From positions 4,737,501 through 4,801,500 of the forward strand of contig NZ_RBXO01000001.1 in assembly GCF_003634935.1 (NCBI RefSeq): DNA of 64,000 nucleotides, read 5' to 3'. Each line of letters starts with the position of its first letter. The stretch's first letter is position 1. This document shows, piece by piece, positions 16,199-24,316 of this stretch. This DNA is from Saccharothrix australiensis. GTDB lineage: Bacteria; Actinomycetota; Actinomycetes; Mycobacteriales; Pseudonocardiaceae. Below the pieces are notes generated by a model. That model was given only the letters and a program-made list of their open reading frames with translations, was not told the DNA's origin and searched no databases. Made by a program: the position numbers and the translations under genes.

Positions 16199-17101
16199 TC
16201 ACTGTGGCAGGTGGTTCTGCCGGGTCGGTCGGTGCGCCTCGACGCGGACACCGTGGCCTTCACGGGTCACGGTGTCGACGACGAACCCGGTCGGCACGAG
16301 CGGCTGCGTCCTGGTTGACGGGCGGTGCGAGGGGCCGACGGGGTCGAGGTGGGCGACGGTCCGGTCGATCAGTCCATTGTGGATGAATCGTGCGGCTATC
16401 GAAGGACCTGTGGCGATCAGGACGGTGCGTGTTCCTCCGTCGTACAGCGCGGCGAGCAGCTCCGCGGGTTGCCGGCTCGGCTGTGGTGTGGGTAGTGAGA
16501 AAGCGCCGTGGCTGTTCGGGCGTGCCTCGACCACGCTGCCGTCCGCGTGCACGACGACGTCCATGCCGGCGGCGAGCGCCCGCACCTGCGACGCGGTCGG
16601 GGTGACGGGGTTTCCGTCCGGGTTCGTCCGGTACAGCCAGGTCACGTGTGGGCGTCCCGTCGTCAGGGAGTCGAGCCAGGGACCGAGTACCAGGCGTGCG
16701 GTGTCGGCGAGTACTCCGACTTCGACCTCGACGCCCGCGGCGCGCAGTCGTGCGGCGCCTCCTTCGTCGCGTGAGGTCGGGTCGATCAGGGCGATGACGG
16801 TTCGGGCGATGCCCGCGTCGAGCAGTGCCTGGTGGCAGGGTGGGGTGCGTCCGTGGTGGTTGCACGGTTCGAGAGTGACCACGGCGGTTCCGCCGCGTGC
16901 GTGTTCTCCCGCCGCGGCGAGGGCGTGGACTTCGGCGTGGGGTTCGCCTTTGCGTTCGTGGTGGCCCTCGCCGACCACCCGGCCGGTCGGGTCGAGGATG
17001 ACGCAGCCGACCGGTGGGTTCGGGCTGGTGCGACCCAGTCCGAGCGCGGACAGGGCGATCGCGCGGTGCATCGCGCTGATCTCGTGGTGTGCAGCGGTCA
17101 C
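16199..17101 (-). CDS. RibD-like deaminase/reductase
   Basis: 300 residues. The N-terminal half is a cytidine-deaminase-fold domain with zinc motif HAE (in GEPHAEVHALAAAGEHA) and PCNHHGRTPPC, and the RibD landmark SPNPPVGCVI. The C-terminal ~150 residues follow the RibC/DHFR-like reductase pattern (RPHVTWLYRTNPDGNPVTP, SHGAFSLPTPQPS). RibD proteins deaminate and reduce the pyrimidine intermediate of riboflavin synthesis. No other riboflavin gene is nearby, and the reductase half is somewhat short, so this may be a paralogue acting on another substrate. GTG 17101 overlaps the TGA of the upstream XRE gene (GTGA), coupling the two. Confidence 0.8.
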   Translation of the reverse strand: MTAAHHEISAMHRAIALSALGLGRTSPNPPVGCVILDPTGRVVGEGHHERKGEPHAEVHALAAAGEHARGGTAVVTLEPCNHHGRTPPCHQALLDAGIARTVIALIDPTSRDEGGAARLRAAGVEVEVGVLADTARLVLGPWLDSLTTGRPHVTWLYRTNPDGNPVTPTASQVRALAAGMDVVVHADGSVVEARPNSHGAFSLPTPQPSRQPAELLAALYDGGTRTVLIATGPSIAARFIHNGLIDRTVAHLDPVGPSHRPSTRTQPLVPTGFVVDTVTREGHGVRVEAHRPTRQNHLPQ

Positions 17102-17732
17102 GACGTGGGGTCCGGGGCCAGGTCGTCGGTGAAGGCCGCCACCGCCGGGATCGTGTGGTGGGGGGCGAGCAGGCGGGCCACGGTGCGCAGTTCGTTCTCG
17201 GTGCGACCCGACCCGGAGCTGCGGGCGATGTCGAGCGCTTGCCGCGCCAGGTGCACGGCGTACTCGGGCTCACCGATCCGTGCCGCCGCGGTGGCGAACC
17301 TGCTCAGCGCGGTGCCCCGGTCACGGCGGTACGCGGGCGGCAGCGCAGGCAGGATCACCTCGCAGACGCGGACCGCGCGCCCCGGGTCGCCGGCGGTGAG
17401 CCGCATCAGTTCCCGTACCAGCCGCAGGTGGTCGTGCACGGGGTCGAGCCGCCGGTGTCCCGTACCGCCTGTTGTTCCCGTTTCGACTCCTGGTGCAGCG
17501 CGATCAGCGCCCCGTCCGCCTCCAGTGCCGTGTCGATCGCCTTGACCAGTTCGAACGACGGCAGGTTCCGGCCGGGGTGCTCGGCCATCGAGACGTATTG
17601 GCGGGTGTAGCCGATCCTGGCCCCCAACTGTGGTTGGCTCAGCCCGGCGCGCTCCCGGCGGGCCTTGATCTCGTAGGCGAGCCGGCCGGCGGCCGGCCGC
17701 CGCGCGCCGTCGGGGTGTTCCACACCGGTCAT
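17098..17732 (-). pseudogene. XRE-family regulator, frameshifted and internally shortened (copy 1)
   Basis: ATG 17732 opens an XRE HTH domain (RLAYEIKARRERAGLSQPQL, GARIGYTRQYVSMAEHPGR). It closely parallels the intact regulator at 20397 (GLSQPQLATLIGYTRQYVSM). The frame ends at 17406 in a meaningless tail. A one-base shift at about 17455-17475 leads into a convincing C-terminus (DPVHDHLRLVRELMRLTAGD, GEPEYAVHLARQALDIARSS) that ends at 17098 in a GTGA overlap with the RibD-like gene. The joined product would be ~210 residues against 402 for the paralogue, so most of the TPR middle is also missing. The HTH half alone could still bind DNA. Confidence 0.7.
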
Positions 17733-17785
17733 GATCGGCTCCGTGGTGGCCGGGAACAGTCAGAACGGGCAAAACTCCTGGTAGT

Positions 17786-17829
17786 CGATTTGCCTCCTTC
17801 CGTAATCATAGCCGGTCCTGGTTCGCATG
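17786..17829 (-). promoter_or_regulatory. shared promoter element, copy 1 (upstream of XRE copy 1)
   Basis: Read on the - strand, this 44-base block has CATGCG, then 13 bases, TATGAT (a good -10 hexamer), TACG, GAAGGAGGC and AAATCG. A near match stands at 20298-20340 before the second XRE gene. The distance from block to ATG is 53 bases here and 56 there. It lies in the divergent gap between this XRE gene and the radical SAM gene. Confidence 0.65.
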
Positions 17830-17869
17830 AATCGGTACCTCACGGGTTCGCGGAGACGAGGAGGCGACC

Positions 17870-19198
17870 GTGGTGACGAGCCGGGCCACCGGAATGGACG
17901 GCCCGAAAACGCTTCGAATGCTCACCGAGGCCGAACGCGCGGCCGTGCGGCCCGAACTGCTGGATGTCGTCCAGTACCGCAAGTCGGGGTTGAGCCTGAA
18001 CTCGGTGATCGGGTGCCCGTTGGACTGCGGGTACTGTGTGCGGCACCTGTTCGACAACTTCGCGATGAAGGTGCCCCGCGCGGTGCTGACCGCCGAGGAG
18101 GCGGTCGAAGCGTTGACCGGGCATCGGTTCTTCCGCCCGCACGTGACGCCGGTCCAGTTGCTGAACCGGGCGACCGACCCGATGCTGCCCCGCGGTGAAA
18201 CCCCACCTGTTCGAACTGCTGGAACGGATCGACGAGCGGGGGTTGACCAATCACGTCCTGGTCATCACCCGGTGGCGGGTCGACCCGGCCGACTGCGCCA
18301 GGCTCAACACGCTGCGCCACCTGAGGCTGACGCTGCTGCTCACCCACTCCGGGATCGAGGACGACCGGATCGAACCGGTGGATTCCTCGATCGCGGCCAC
18401 GTCGTTGCACACCGCCTTCGAGCACGCCGACCGGTACCGGGTGGTCCTGTACTGGCGGCCGATCGTGCCGGGCCTCAACGACACCGACACCCACCTCGCC
18501 CACGCCCTGGACCTGAGCCGCCACGCCCACGCAACCGTCTACACAGGACTGTTCTACCGGGACCAGATCCGCGACCAGTACCGGGCCAACGGCCTGCCCG
18601 AACCCTACGACGACGTCGCCCGGCGCAAAGTCTTCCCGCAGCTGTTGGAGCAGCGGATACTCACCGCCGCAGCCCGACGGTCGGCGGGGTCGCCGCTGTT
18701 CCGCAAGACCTCCTGCGCGGTGTCCCACGAGCACGGCACCGCGGACTACAACGGGCACTACGGCATCCGGGAGCTGTGCGACATCTGCCCGGTCGCCCAG
18801 ATCGTCCGCTGCTCCAGGGCCTGGACGGCACCGGACCCGCGCACGGTCGCCGAGCTGACCACCGACCTGGGCGGCACGCTCACCACGATCACCGATCGGG
18901 CGATCCTGGTGCAGGGCTTGGACGACCAGCGCCGATACCTCATGCAGCACACCCTGGGGTTCCAGGCTGGCCCGACCTGCCCTCGCACCGCCTGACCGAC
19001 CTCGTCGCCCACGCCGGCCTCCATCCCGACCGAACCGGTGACCACCGCCCGCACCGCGCCGGGTACGACACCTGGTGCGTCTGGCTGCTGCTGTGCACAC
19101 TGCTGGACCACAACGACCTGACCTGGACCGAACTCGTGGACATCGCGGCACTCAAGGCATTCCGCCCGCCCACCGAACCGGAGGACGGGCTGTGGTGA
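17870..19198 (+). pseudogene. radical SAM protein gene with two frameshifts
   Basis: GTG 17870, preceded by GACGAGGAGGCG, starts a protein with the radical-SAM cluster motif CPLDCGYC (CX3CX2C) in NSVIGCPLDCGYCVRHLFDN. The frame is lost at about 18190-18197. The sequence continues from PMLP into VKPHLFELLERIDERG, NHVLVITRW and RVVLYWRPIVPGLND in another frame until 18995. A second shift at about 18960 returns to GWPDLPSHRLTDLVAHAGLH and YDTWCVWLLLCTLLDHNDLT, ending at 19198. Neither piece alone spans the radical SAM barrel, so the gene is probably inactive. It is divergent from XRE copy 1, and the ATPase gene overlaps its end. The enzyme class is clear; the substrate is unknown. Confidence 0.75.
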
Positions 19199-19627
19199 CC
19201 GTCGCGGTCGAGAAACCGATCACCATCGGCGTCACCGGCACCCACTCCGCCGGCAAAAGCACCTTCCTCGCCCGCTTCGCACACGACGCCCTGGGCTACT
19301 ACCGCGACGCCCTGGCCCACCGCCACGAACCCACCGACCCGACACCCACACCCGCCTCGAAGCCGTCGTCCGCAGCCACCTCCCCGTCTACGACCTGCTC
19401 TACCGCACCACCCTCGACACCGACATCCCACTGGGCAACGACAAACCCCGCGCCCCTGACACCACCTTCCGACAACTCGCCGACCACCACATCGGCCAAG
19501 TCCCCCACGACCTGCACATCCCCACACCCCGCTCCACGCCGACGGCCACGACCGGGCACTCCACCACACCATCGACTTCGTCCTCGACAAGATCACCCAG
19601 CCACACCACGGCACCACCCCCAGGTAG
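19192..19627 (+). pseudogene. kinase-like P-loop ATPase gene, internally deleted and frameshifted
   Basis: GTG 19192 or 19195, overlapping the radical SAM stop, opens PITIGVTGTHSAGKSTFLAR, a P-loop of the thymidylate-kinase/AAA type. Only a few residues later the text jumps to FAHDALGYYRDALAHR, so a large central piece appears deleted. Shifts at about 19345 and 19525 are needed to follow the protein through LEAVVRSHLPVYDLLYRTTL, PLGNDKPRAPDTTFRQLADH and HADGHDRALHHTIDFVLDKI to a stop at 19627. The continuous frame to 19635 is a shadow. Loss of the central region should abolish activity. It belongs with the radical SAM gene as a coupled pair. Confidence 0.65.
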
Positions 19628-19738
19628 CCCCATGACCGAAAAAGAGGTCCTCACCGAATTCGTCGATGCGATCGCCACGAAAACCACGAAGCCACCCAAC
19701 AGCTCCACGATCACCACACAGCGAAGAAAGGTCTTCCC

Positions 19739-20053
19739 ATGCACGACCTGATCGGCCCGGAGCAGGTATCCGACCTGCAGGACATCCCTGCCTCCCTGCA
19801 GAACCTGGCGGTCGACAGCGCCCCACGCGTGTTCGCCATCGGCTTCGAGTACGACGAACCCGACGAGGTCGGCATCACCGCATGGGGCATCGCCTTCCAC
19901 GACCACACCCAAGCCTTCTCGACCGACGGCACCCACCAAGTGCTCACCGACCAGCCACACCAGGCCCTGCACCACTTCGCCGAGGCCGACGCCACGATGC
20001 ACCTGTTCTGGGCCGACCCCCTCCGACCCGACAACCACCACCACGACACGTGA
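19739..20053 (+). CDS. small hypothetical protein
   Basis: 104 residues starting MHDLIGPEQVSDLQDIPASL, rich in Asp, Glu and His, with no membrane segment (FAIGFEYDEPDEVGITAWG, DATMHLFWADPL). ATG 19739 has a good ribosome site, GAAGAAAGG, eight bases upstream. I do not recognise the family. A 39-codon frame starting at ATG 19632 (MTEKEVLTEFVDAIATK) precedes and overlaps it and may be another fragment, since its second half reads better in a different frame. Position after the ATPase relic suggests it belonged to the same unit. Confidence 0.6.
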   Translation: MHDLIGPEQVSDLQDIPASLQNLAVDSAPRVFAIGFEYDEPDEVGITAWGIAFHDHTQAFSTDGTHQVLTDQPHQALHHFAEADATMHLFWADPLRPDNHHHDT

Positions 20054-20396
20054 CCGCACAGCCTGCGGTGATCCGCGCGAGAAGGCACCGTACGCAGGCC
20101 CCGCCTGGCCTCCCGTCGACGCGCCACCGCCTCCCGATGGCCCGCACCACCACCGGCCGGCGGTGCGGGCCATCCCACGTCCGAAGACGTACACAGGGAA
20201 AGCGACTCGGGCGCTTCATCGATTGACACGCCGCCAGGACAGCTCCAGCACGTTTCAGCGACTATCCACTATTCCCCCATTGACTGCGCTTTCCCGCCAT
20301 GCGGCCAAGAACAGCTATAGTCACCGAAGGAGGCGGATTGGCCCCACGGCGAGTTCGCCCTCGTTGTCGTCCACCGGGATACCGCGGAGCCGAACG
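20054..20396. other. 343-bp gene-free region before the second XRE gene
   Basis: No credible gene. The left part is ordinary C-rich sequence. The right part holds the shared promoter element (20298-20340). A possible 20-codon leader frame starts at TTG 20338, four bases after GGAGG, and its stop overlaps the regulator's ATG (ATGA). Nothing else was recognised. Confidence 0.6.
20298..20340 (+). promoter_or_regulatory. shared promoter element, copy 2 (upstream of XRE copy 2)
   Basis: This 43-base block has CATGCG, 12 bases, TATAGT (-10-like), CACC, GAAGGAGGC and GGATTG, matching the element at 17786-17829 on the other strand. GGAGG is 60 bases from the XRE ATG, too far to be its ribosome site. 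It may serve a short leader frame or be part of an operator. Confidence 0.65.
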
Positions 20397-21605
20397 ATGA
20401 GCGAGACGACCGGAGCCGACCAGGAACCTCCTCGGGCGGCGGTCAGGCTCGCCCACGAGATCAGGTCGCGTCGTCGCGCGGCGGGGTTGAGTCAGCCGCA
20501 ACTGGCCACGTTGATCGGGTACACCCGCCAGTACGTGTCGATGGCCGAGCGGCCGGGACAGAACCTGCCGTCGATGGGCTTGGTGTCCGCGATCGACGAC
20601 GCGCTGCACGCGGGCGGAGCACTCCGCGAACTTCGCAACAGCGCGAAGTCCGAGCAGGTACGCCGCCGCCGGCCACAGGCTCCGGTCGGTCCTCTGACCG
20701 GTACGGGCTCACGTCCTGGCTCGATCCGCTATGTGGATGCCCTGGTCGCCGATCTGCACCGCGGTTACCAGGCGGCCCGTTACGACTCCGTCCGCCACGC
20801 GCTGCCCGAGATCAAGCGGATGGTGGATGGGCTCCTGACGTCGTCACACGGCGACGAGGCCAGGGAGGCGCTGCGGTCACGGTGCGGAACCGCGGTGGTC
20901 GAGGCAAAGGCGGCTACCAAGCTCGGCGACGGAGTCACCGCCTACGAGGCGGCAGTGCGCGCACTCGACGCGGCCGACCAAGCCGAAACCATGCTGGGAC
21001 ACGCCGCCGCCTCGTACCAGCTGACGTGCGCGTTGCTGAAGCTCGGTGCTGCCGACGAAGCCGAGGACAACGCGATCGAGTCCGCACGTCGGCTTCACCG
21101 CGACGAACCGGGCAGCATCAGCTGGCGTGGCTCGTTGTCACTGATCAGCGCGATCATCGCGGCCCGCCACCACGACGCGGCTCTGGCGCGACGACGACTC
21201 GACCACGCGGAGGAACTCGCGCTCCGCCTGGGACGCGACGACAACCTCGGGTTCAGCGCATTCGGCCCGACCAACGTGCGGATTCACTGCATGTCCGCCG
21301 CCGTCGCACTCGACGACCCGTCAACGGTGCTCGCGGTCGGCGAGCAACTCGACCTGTCCGCCCTGCCGGCTGGTCTGCACGGACGCCGTGCCCAAGCGCA
21401 CGTGGACAACGCGTGGGCCTTCGCGAGACGAACCGACGACGCGCCGGCGGTGATCCACCTGCTGGAAGCCGAACGCGTCGCCCCCGAACTGCTCAAGGCC
21501 AACCGGACCGCACGGACCGTCATAACCACGTTGCTCGGCAGGGAACGCCGCCACGCGATGCCGGGCCTGCGCGAGTTGGCGAATCGGACCGGTGTGCACG
21601 GATGA
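20397..21605 (+). CDS. XRE-family regulator with TPR-like C-terminus (copy 2, intact)
   Basis: 402 residues. The N-terminal XRE HTH (VRLAHEIRSRRRAAGLSQPQ, LIGYTRQYVSMAERPGQN) is followed by a long helical region with TPR-like pairs (GDGVTAYEAAVRALDAADQA, ALLKLGAADEAEDNAIESAR, LARRRLDHAEELALRLGRD). This layout is typical of large actinobacterial regulators that sense a peptide or small ligand through the repeat domain. ATG 20397 is chosen because the HTH follows directly and the frame upstream lacks coding character. The stop overlaps the flavoprotein ATG (ATGA), so regulator and enzyme are coupled. It is the intact counterpart of the damaged gene at 17098-17732 and shares its promoter element. 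Confidence 0.9.
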   Translation: MSETTGADQEPPRAAVRLAHEIRSRRRAAGLSQPQLATLIGYTRQYVSMAERPGQNLPSMGLVSAIDDALHAGGALRELRNSAKSEQVRRRRPQAPVGPLTGTGSRPGSIRYVDALVADLHRGYQAARYDSVRHALPEIKRMVDGLLTSSHGDEAREALRSRCGTAVVEAKAATKLGDGVTAYEAAVRALDAADQAETMLGHAAASYQLTCALLKLGAADEAEDNAIESARRLHRDEPGSISWRGSLSLISAIIAARHHDAALARRRLDHAEELALRLGRDDNLGFSAFGPTNVRIHCMSAAVALDDPSTVLAVGEQLDLSALPAGLHGRRAQAHVDNAWAFARRTDDAPAVIHLLEAERVAPELLKANRTARTVITTLLGRERRHAMPGLRELANRTGVHG

Positions 21606-22147
21606 CCCGATCCGACCGATGGGTGTACCTCGTGGTCTCGGCCGCTCCCCCCGTCCTGCACATCGACAGCACCGTCGAAGAACTGATCTCGAAACAGTGG
21701 GGCGTCTGCCTGATCGCCACACCGACCGCCGCGACGTGGATCGACCTGGACACCATCGCCCGCCGGACCGGGTGCCTCACCCGCGCCGCCGCCAGGCCGC
21801 CGCTGACCGAGAAGTCGTTGCCACGAGCGGACGCGGTACTGGCGGCGCCGCTGACCTTCAACACCATCAACAAGTGGGCCGCAGGCTTCTCCGACTCACC
21901 CGCACTCGGCGCGCTCAACGAGCTGCTGTCCGCCGAACTGCCGATCCTGGCCGCACCCTGCGTCAAGAAGCTCCTCCAACACCACCCCGCCTACGCCCAC
22001 AGCCTCGCCCGACTCACCGACGCAGGCGTGACCGTGCTCGCCCCCGACACGATCACCGTAAAAGGGCCGGATGGCCTGGCCGACTTCGACTGGACCGAAC
22101 TGCTCACCCACTTCGACGAAATCACCACCGAACCCCGACAGCGGTAA
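21602..22147 (+). CDS. flavoprotein of the HFCD / PPC-decarboxylase type
   Basis: 181 residues with a Rossmann-like flavoprotein pattern: strand VYLVVSAAPPVLHID, LIATPTAATWIDLD, then ADAVLAAPLTFNTINKWAAG, the last matching the FMN-binding and PXMNxxMW-like region of phosphopantothenoylcysteine decarboxylase relatives. Such homo-oligomeric flavin enzymes oxidatively decarboxylate cysteine-containing substrates (CoaC, lantibiotic EpiD types), but many actinobacterial members have no known substrate. ATG 21602 overlaps the XRE stop. The pairing mirrors the XRE-RibD pair on the other side of the radical SAM gene. No other coenzyme A gene is near, so a role outside CoA synthesis is likely. Confidence 0.8.
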   Translation: MTRSDRWVYLVVSAAPPVLHIDSTVEELISKQWGVCLIATPTAATWIDLDTIARRTGCLTRAAARPPLTEKSLPRADAVLAAPLTFNTINKWAAGFSDSPALGALNELLSAELPILAAPCVKKLLQHHPAYAHSLARLTDAGVTVLAPDTITVKGPDGLADFDWTELLTHFDEITTEPRQR

Positions 22148-22199
22148 GACGGGCTTGCATTTCTCCACGACGTCACTCGAACGGGAACTGTCGAGACCG

Positions 22200-22593
22200 G
22201 GATCAAGCCACCGACCGAGAACTTCGCCCGCGCCTTCCTGCCGGTGCTGTCGCCTTTTGCACCCACTGCGCCGACACGTTGTCTTCGCGGGCGACGTGGT
22301 CGAGCACGGACCGCACGGCTGGGCAGACCTTGCTTCGGAACGGACCCCCACCTCGCCCAGTGGCCGGCGGCGCTCGACGGGATCCCCGCGCTCTCCCCCG
22401 CGTCGTCGTGCCCGGCCACGGCGAGCCCGTCACCGCCGCCTTCGTCGCCGAGCACCGCGACGGGCTCGCCCGGCTGGCCGAACTCGACCGGGCCGTCGCG
22501 GCCGGCGAGATCGCGGAGGGCGACGCGCCGGCCCGGTCGCCGTACCCGGAGGACGTCACCAGGGCGGCGCTGAGCCGCGTCCCCGTCGCGAGC
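22200..22593 (+). pseudogene. relic of an MBL-fold metallohydrolase
   Basis: Fragments of one protein occur in different frames: PTENFARAF near 22210, HVVFAGDVVEHGPHGWADL from about 22276, and RVVVPGHGEPVTAAFVAEHR with LAELDRAVAAGEIAEGDA to about 22593. FAGD and VPGHGEPV are hallmarks of the C-terminal half of metallo-beta-lactamase-fold hydrolases. The zinc-binding HxHxDH half is missing. It lies in the 535 bp gap between the flavoprotein and the membrane protein gene, and no start is retained. Confidence 0.7.
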
Positions 22594-22682
22594 CGCCCGG
22601 CAGCGAGGGCGGCGGCGACGCCACCGACGGGCACCGGGGGCTGGTGGTGGACGACGCCGCGTCGTGCCGCAGGATCTCCGGT

Positions 22683-24248
22683 ATGAGCAGACCGTTCACC
22701 GCCGCAGACCTGCGCCGCTGGTCGGCGCACGCCGTGCCGGGCTGGGTGCACCGGGGTGTGCTGCTCATCGGCTGGGTGATCGCCTTCGGCTACGCCACCA
22801 CCACGGCGAGCGGGTGCACGCCCACCGCGCCCTGCCTCCCCGACCCGCTGCTCTCGGTGTCCGTCGCGGCACTGCTCGCCACCCCGGTGATGCTGTGGCG
22901 GGAACCGGTGCTGGGTTGTGCCCTGGGCGCCGGGTTCGGCCTGGCCGAGGTGTTGTTCGAGGCGCACGAGGGCGTCCGGTTGGCGTTCGGGCTGCACGGC
23001 CTGGCGTGCGCGCTGGTCGCGTTGTGGCTGGTGGAGGCGCGGCGGGCGCAGCACCGGGTGTTCGGCGACATCGGCGTGCCCACCGCCGTGCGGCGTGGCG
23101 CGCCTGCCCGGTTCCCCGGCCGCACGGCCGCGGCGGCCCTGCTGCTGGTCGTCGCCGGGCTGGCGCTGGTGAAGTACGTGGCCGACGCCTCCGACCTGGC
23201 CGACCACGCGGCGGCGGCCGTGCCGGTGACCGGGACGGTGGTCGAGGTCGCCGAGTTCGCCGTGACGCTGGAGCTGCCCGCGTCGCGGCGCACGTTCGAC
23301 GTGCTCTCACCCGAGTCGTACGCCGTGGGCGCGGCCGTGCCGGTGCTGGTGGACGGCCAGTGGGCGGAACTGGTGGCCGAGCCGGCCGACGTGACGCTCC
23401 CGCTGACCGTCATGTCGCTGACCCTCGGCATGGCCGCGTTCCTGCGCCTGCGCGACGTGGCGGGCCGCCGCGCGTGGCACCGCGTGCTCGGCACGGCCTC
23501 GGCGGCGGTGGAGGTGCTGGTCCGGGCCGACCGCCGGGGCCGGGCGGTGCTGCACACCGTCGACGGCGAGCCGTTCGGCTCGATCGCGGTGTCCGGCGCG
23601 TTCGAGGACGACCGGATGCTCGCGGTGGGCGACCTGAGCTACGGCGGCTGGGTGGTCCTGGTGGACGCCGACCGCGTCATCCTGCCCAACCGGCCCCTGC
23701 GCCCCCACCACCGCGCCCTGCCCCGGCTCGACGGGCCGGGCGAGGAGCTGCTCGGCGTGGCCCTGGAGACTCCCCCGCTGCCCTTCCCGGTGCCGCCGCA
23801 CCGCCGCGACGTGGTGGCGAGCCGCTGGCTGTTCGCCGCCGCGCTCTTCCTGACCGCCGCGGCGGTCACCCTGCGCGGCCCGGTGGTCCTGACGGCCCTG
23901 TGGACGGCGGGCACGTGCACGGTCGCGGGCTGGGTCCGCGGTCGACCGTCGGCGGTCTTCCACCGCGACCACGCGGCCGTCCGGTCGTGGCTGCGCACCT
24001 ACCGCGTGCCGTGGTCGGCGGTGACGTCGTTCCGCCGCGACGGCGACCGCCTGGTGCTCGACCTGGAGTCGGGCGCGCGGTTCACCCTGGCGACCAGCCG
24101 ACGCCCGGTGACCGAGCTGGGCGCGATCGCCCGCCGCCTGCACGACACCGCGCCCCACGGCGGCGAGCCGACCTCCCGCCTCGGCGGCGCGCTGCCCGTG
24201 GCCGCGTTCTGCGCGCTGGTCGCCAGCGCGGTGCTCTGGCTGACGTGA
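22683..24248 (+). CDS. membrane protein with a PH-like C-terminal segment
   Basis: 521 residues. Membrane helices lie near the N-terminus (GVLLIGWVIAFGYATTTA, LLSVSVAALLATPVMLW, GLHGLACALVALWL), in the middle (TAAAALLLVVAGLALVKYV, LPLTVMSLTLGMAAFL), later (SRWLFAAALFLTAAAVTL) and at the very C-terminus. Soluble segments between them include VTGTVVEVAEFAVTLELPAS and a bacterial PH-like stretch, YRVPWSAVTSFRRDGDRLVL. ATG 22683 begins the first plausible coding sequence after the hydrolase relic. It stands alone, followed by a 68 bp gap. Function unknown; PH-like membrane proteins of this type are common and uncharacterised in actinobacteria. Confidence 0.8.
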   Translation: MSRPFTAADLRRWSAHAVPGWVHRGVLLIGWVIAFGYATTTASGCTPTAPCLPDPLLSVSVAALLATPVMLWREPVLGCALGAGFGLAEVLFEAHEGVRLAFGLHGLACALVALWLVEARRAQHRVFGDIGVPTAVRRGAPARFPGRTAAAALLLVVAGLALVKYVADASDLADHAAAAVPVTGTVVEVAEFAVTLELPASRRTFDVLSPESYAVGAAVPVLVDGQWAELVAEPADVTLPLTVMSLTLGMAAFLRLRDVAGRRAWHRVLGTASAAVEVLVRADRRGRAVLHTVDGEPFGSIAVSGAFEDDRMLAVGDLSYGGWVVLVDADRVILPNRPLRPHHRALPRLDGPGEELLGVALETPPLPFPVPPHRRDVVASRWLFAAALFLTAAAVTLRGPVVLTALWTAGTCTVAGWVRGRPSAVFHRDHAAVRSWLRTYRVPWSAVTSFRRDGDRLVLDLESGARFTLATSRRPVTELGAIARRLHDTAPHGGEPTSRLGGALPVAAFCALVASAVLWLT

Positions 24249-24316
24249 GCGGCAGTGAGCCGACGCGGGCAGGCACGAGCCGGCGTGAGCAGGCGAGCGC
24301 CGGCTAGGCTCGCCGC

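Noticed and set aside
17098-19627. Programmed frameshifting as explanation for the broken XRE, radical SAM and ATPase genes
   Set aside because: At least five separate shifts without a common slippery sequence, plus internal deletions, fit decay better than regulated recoding.
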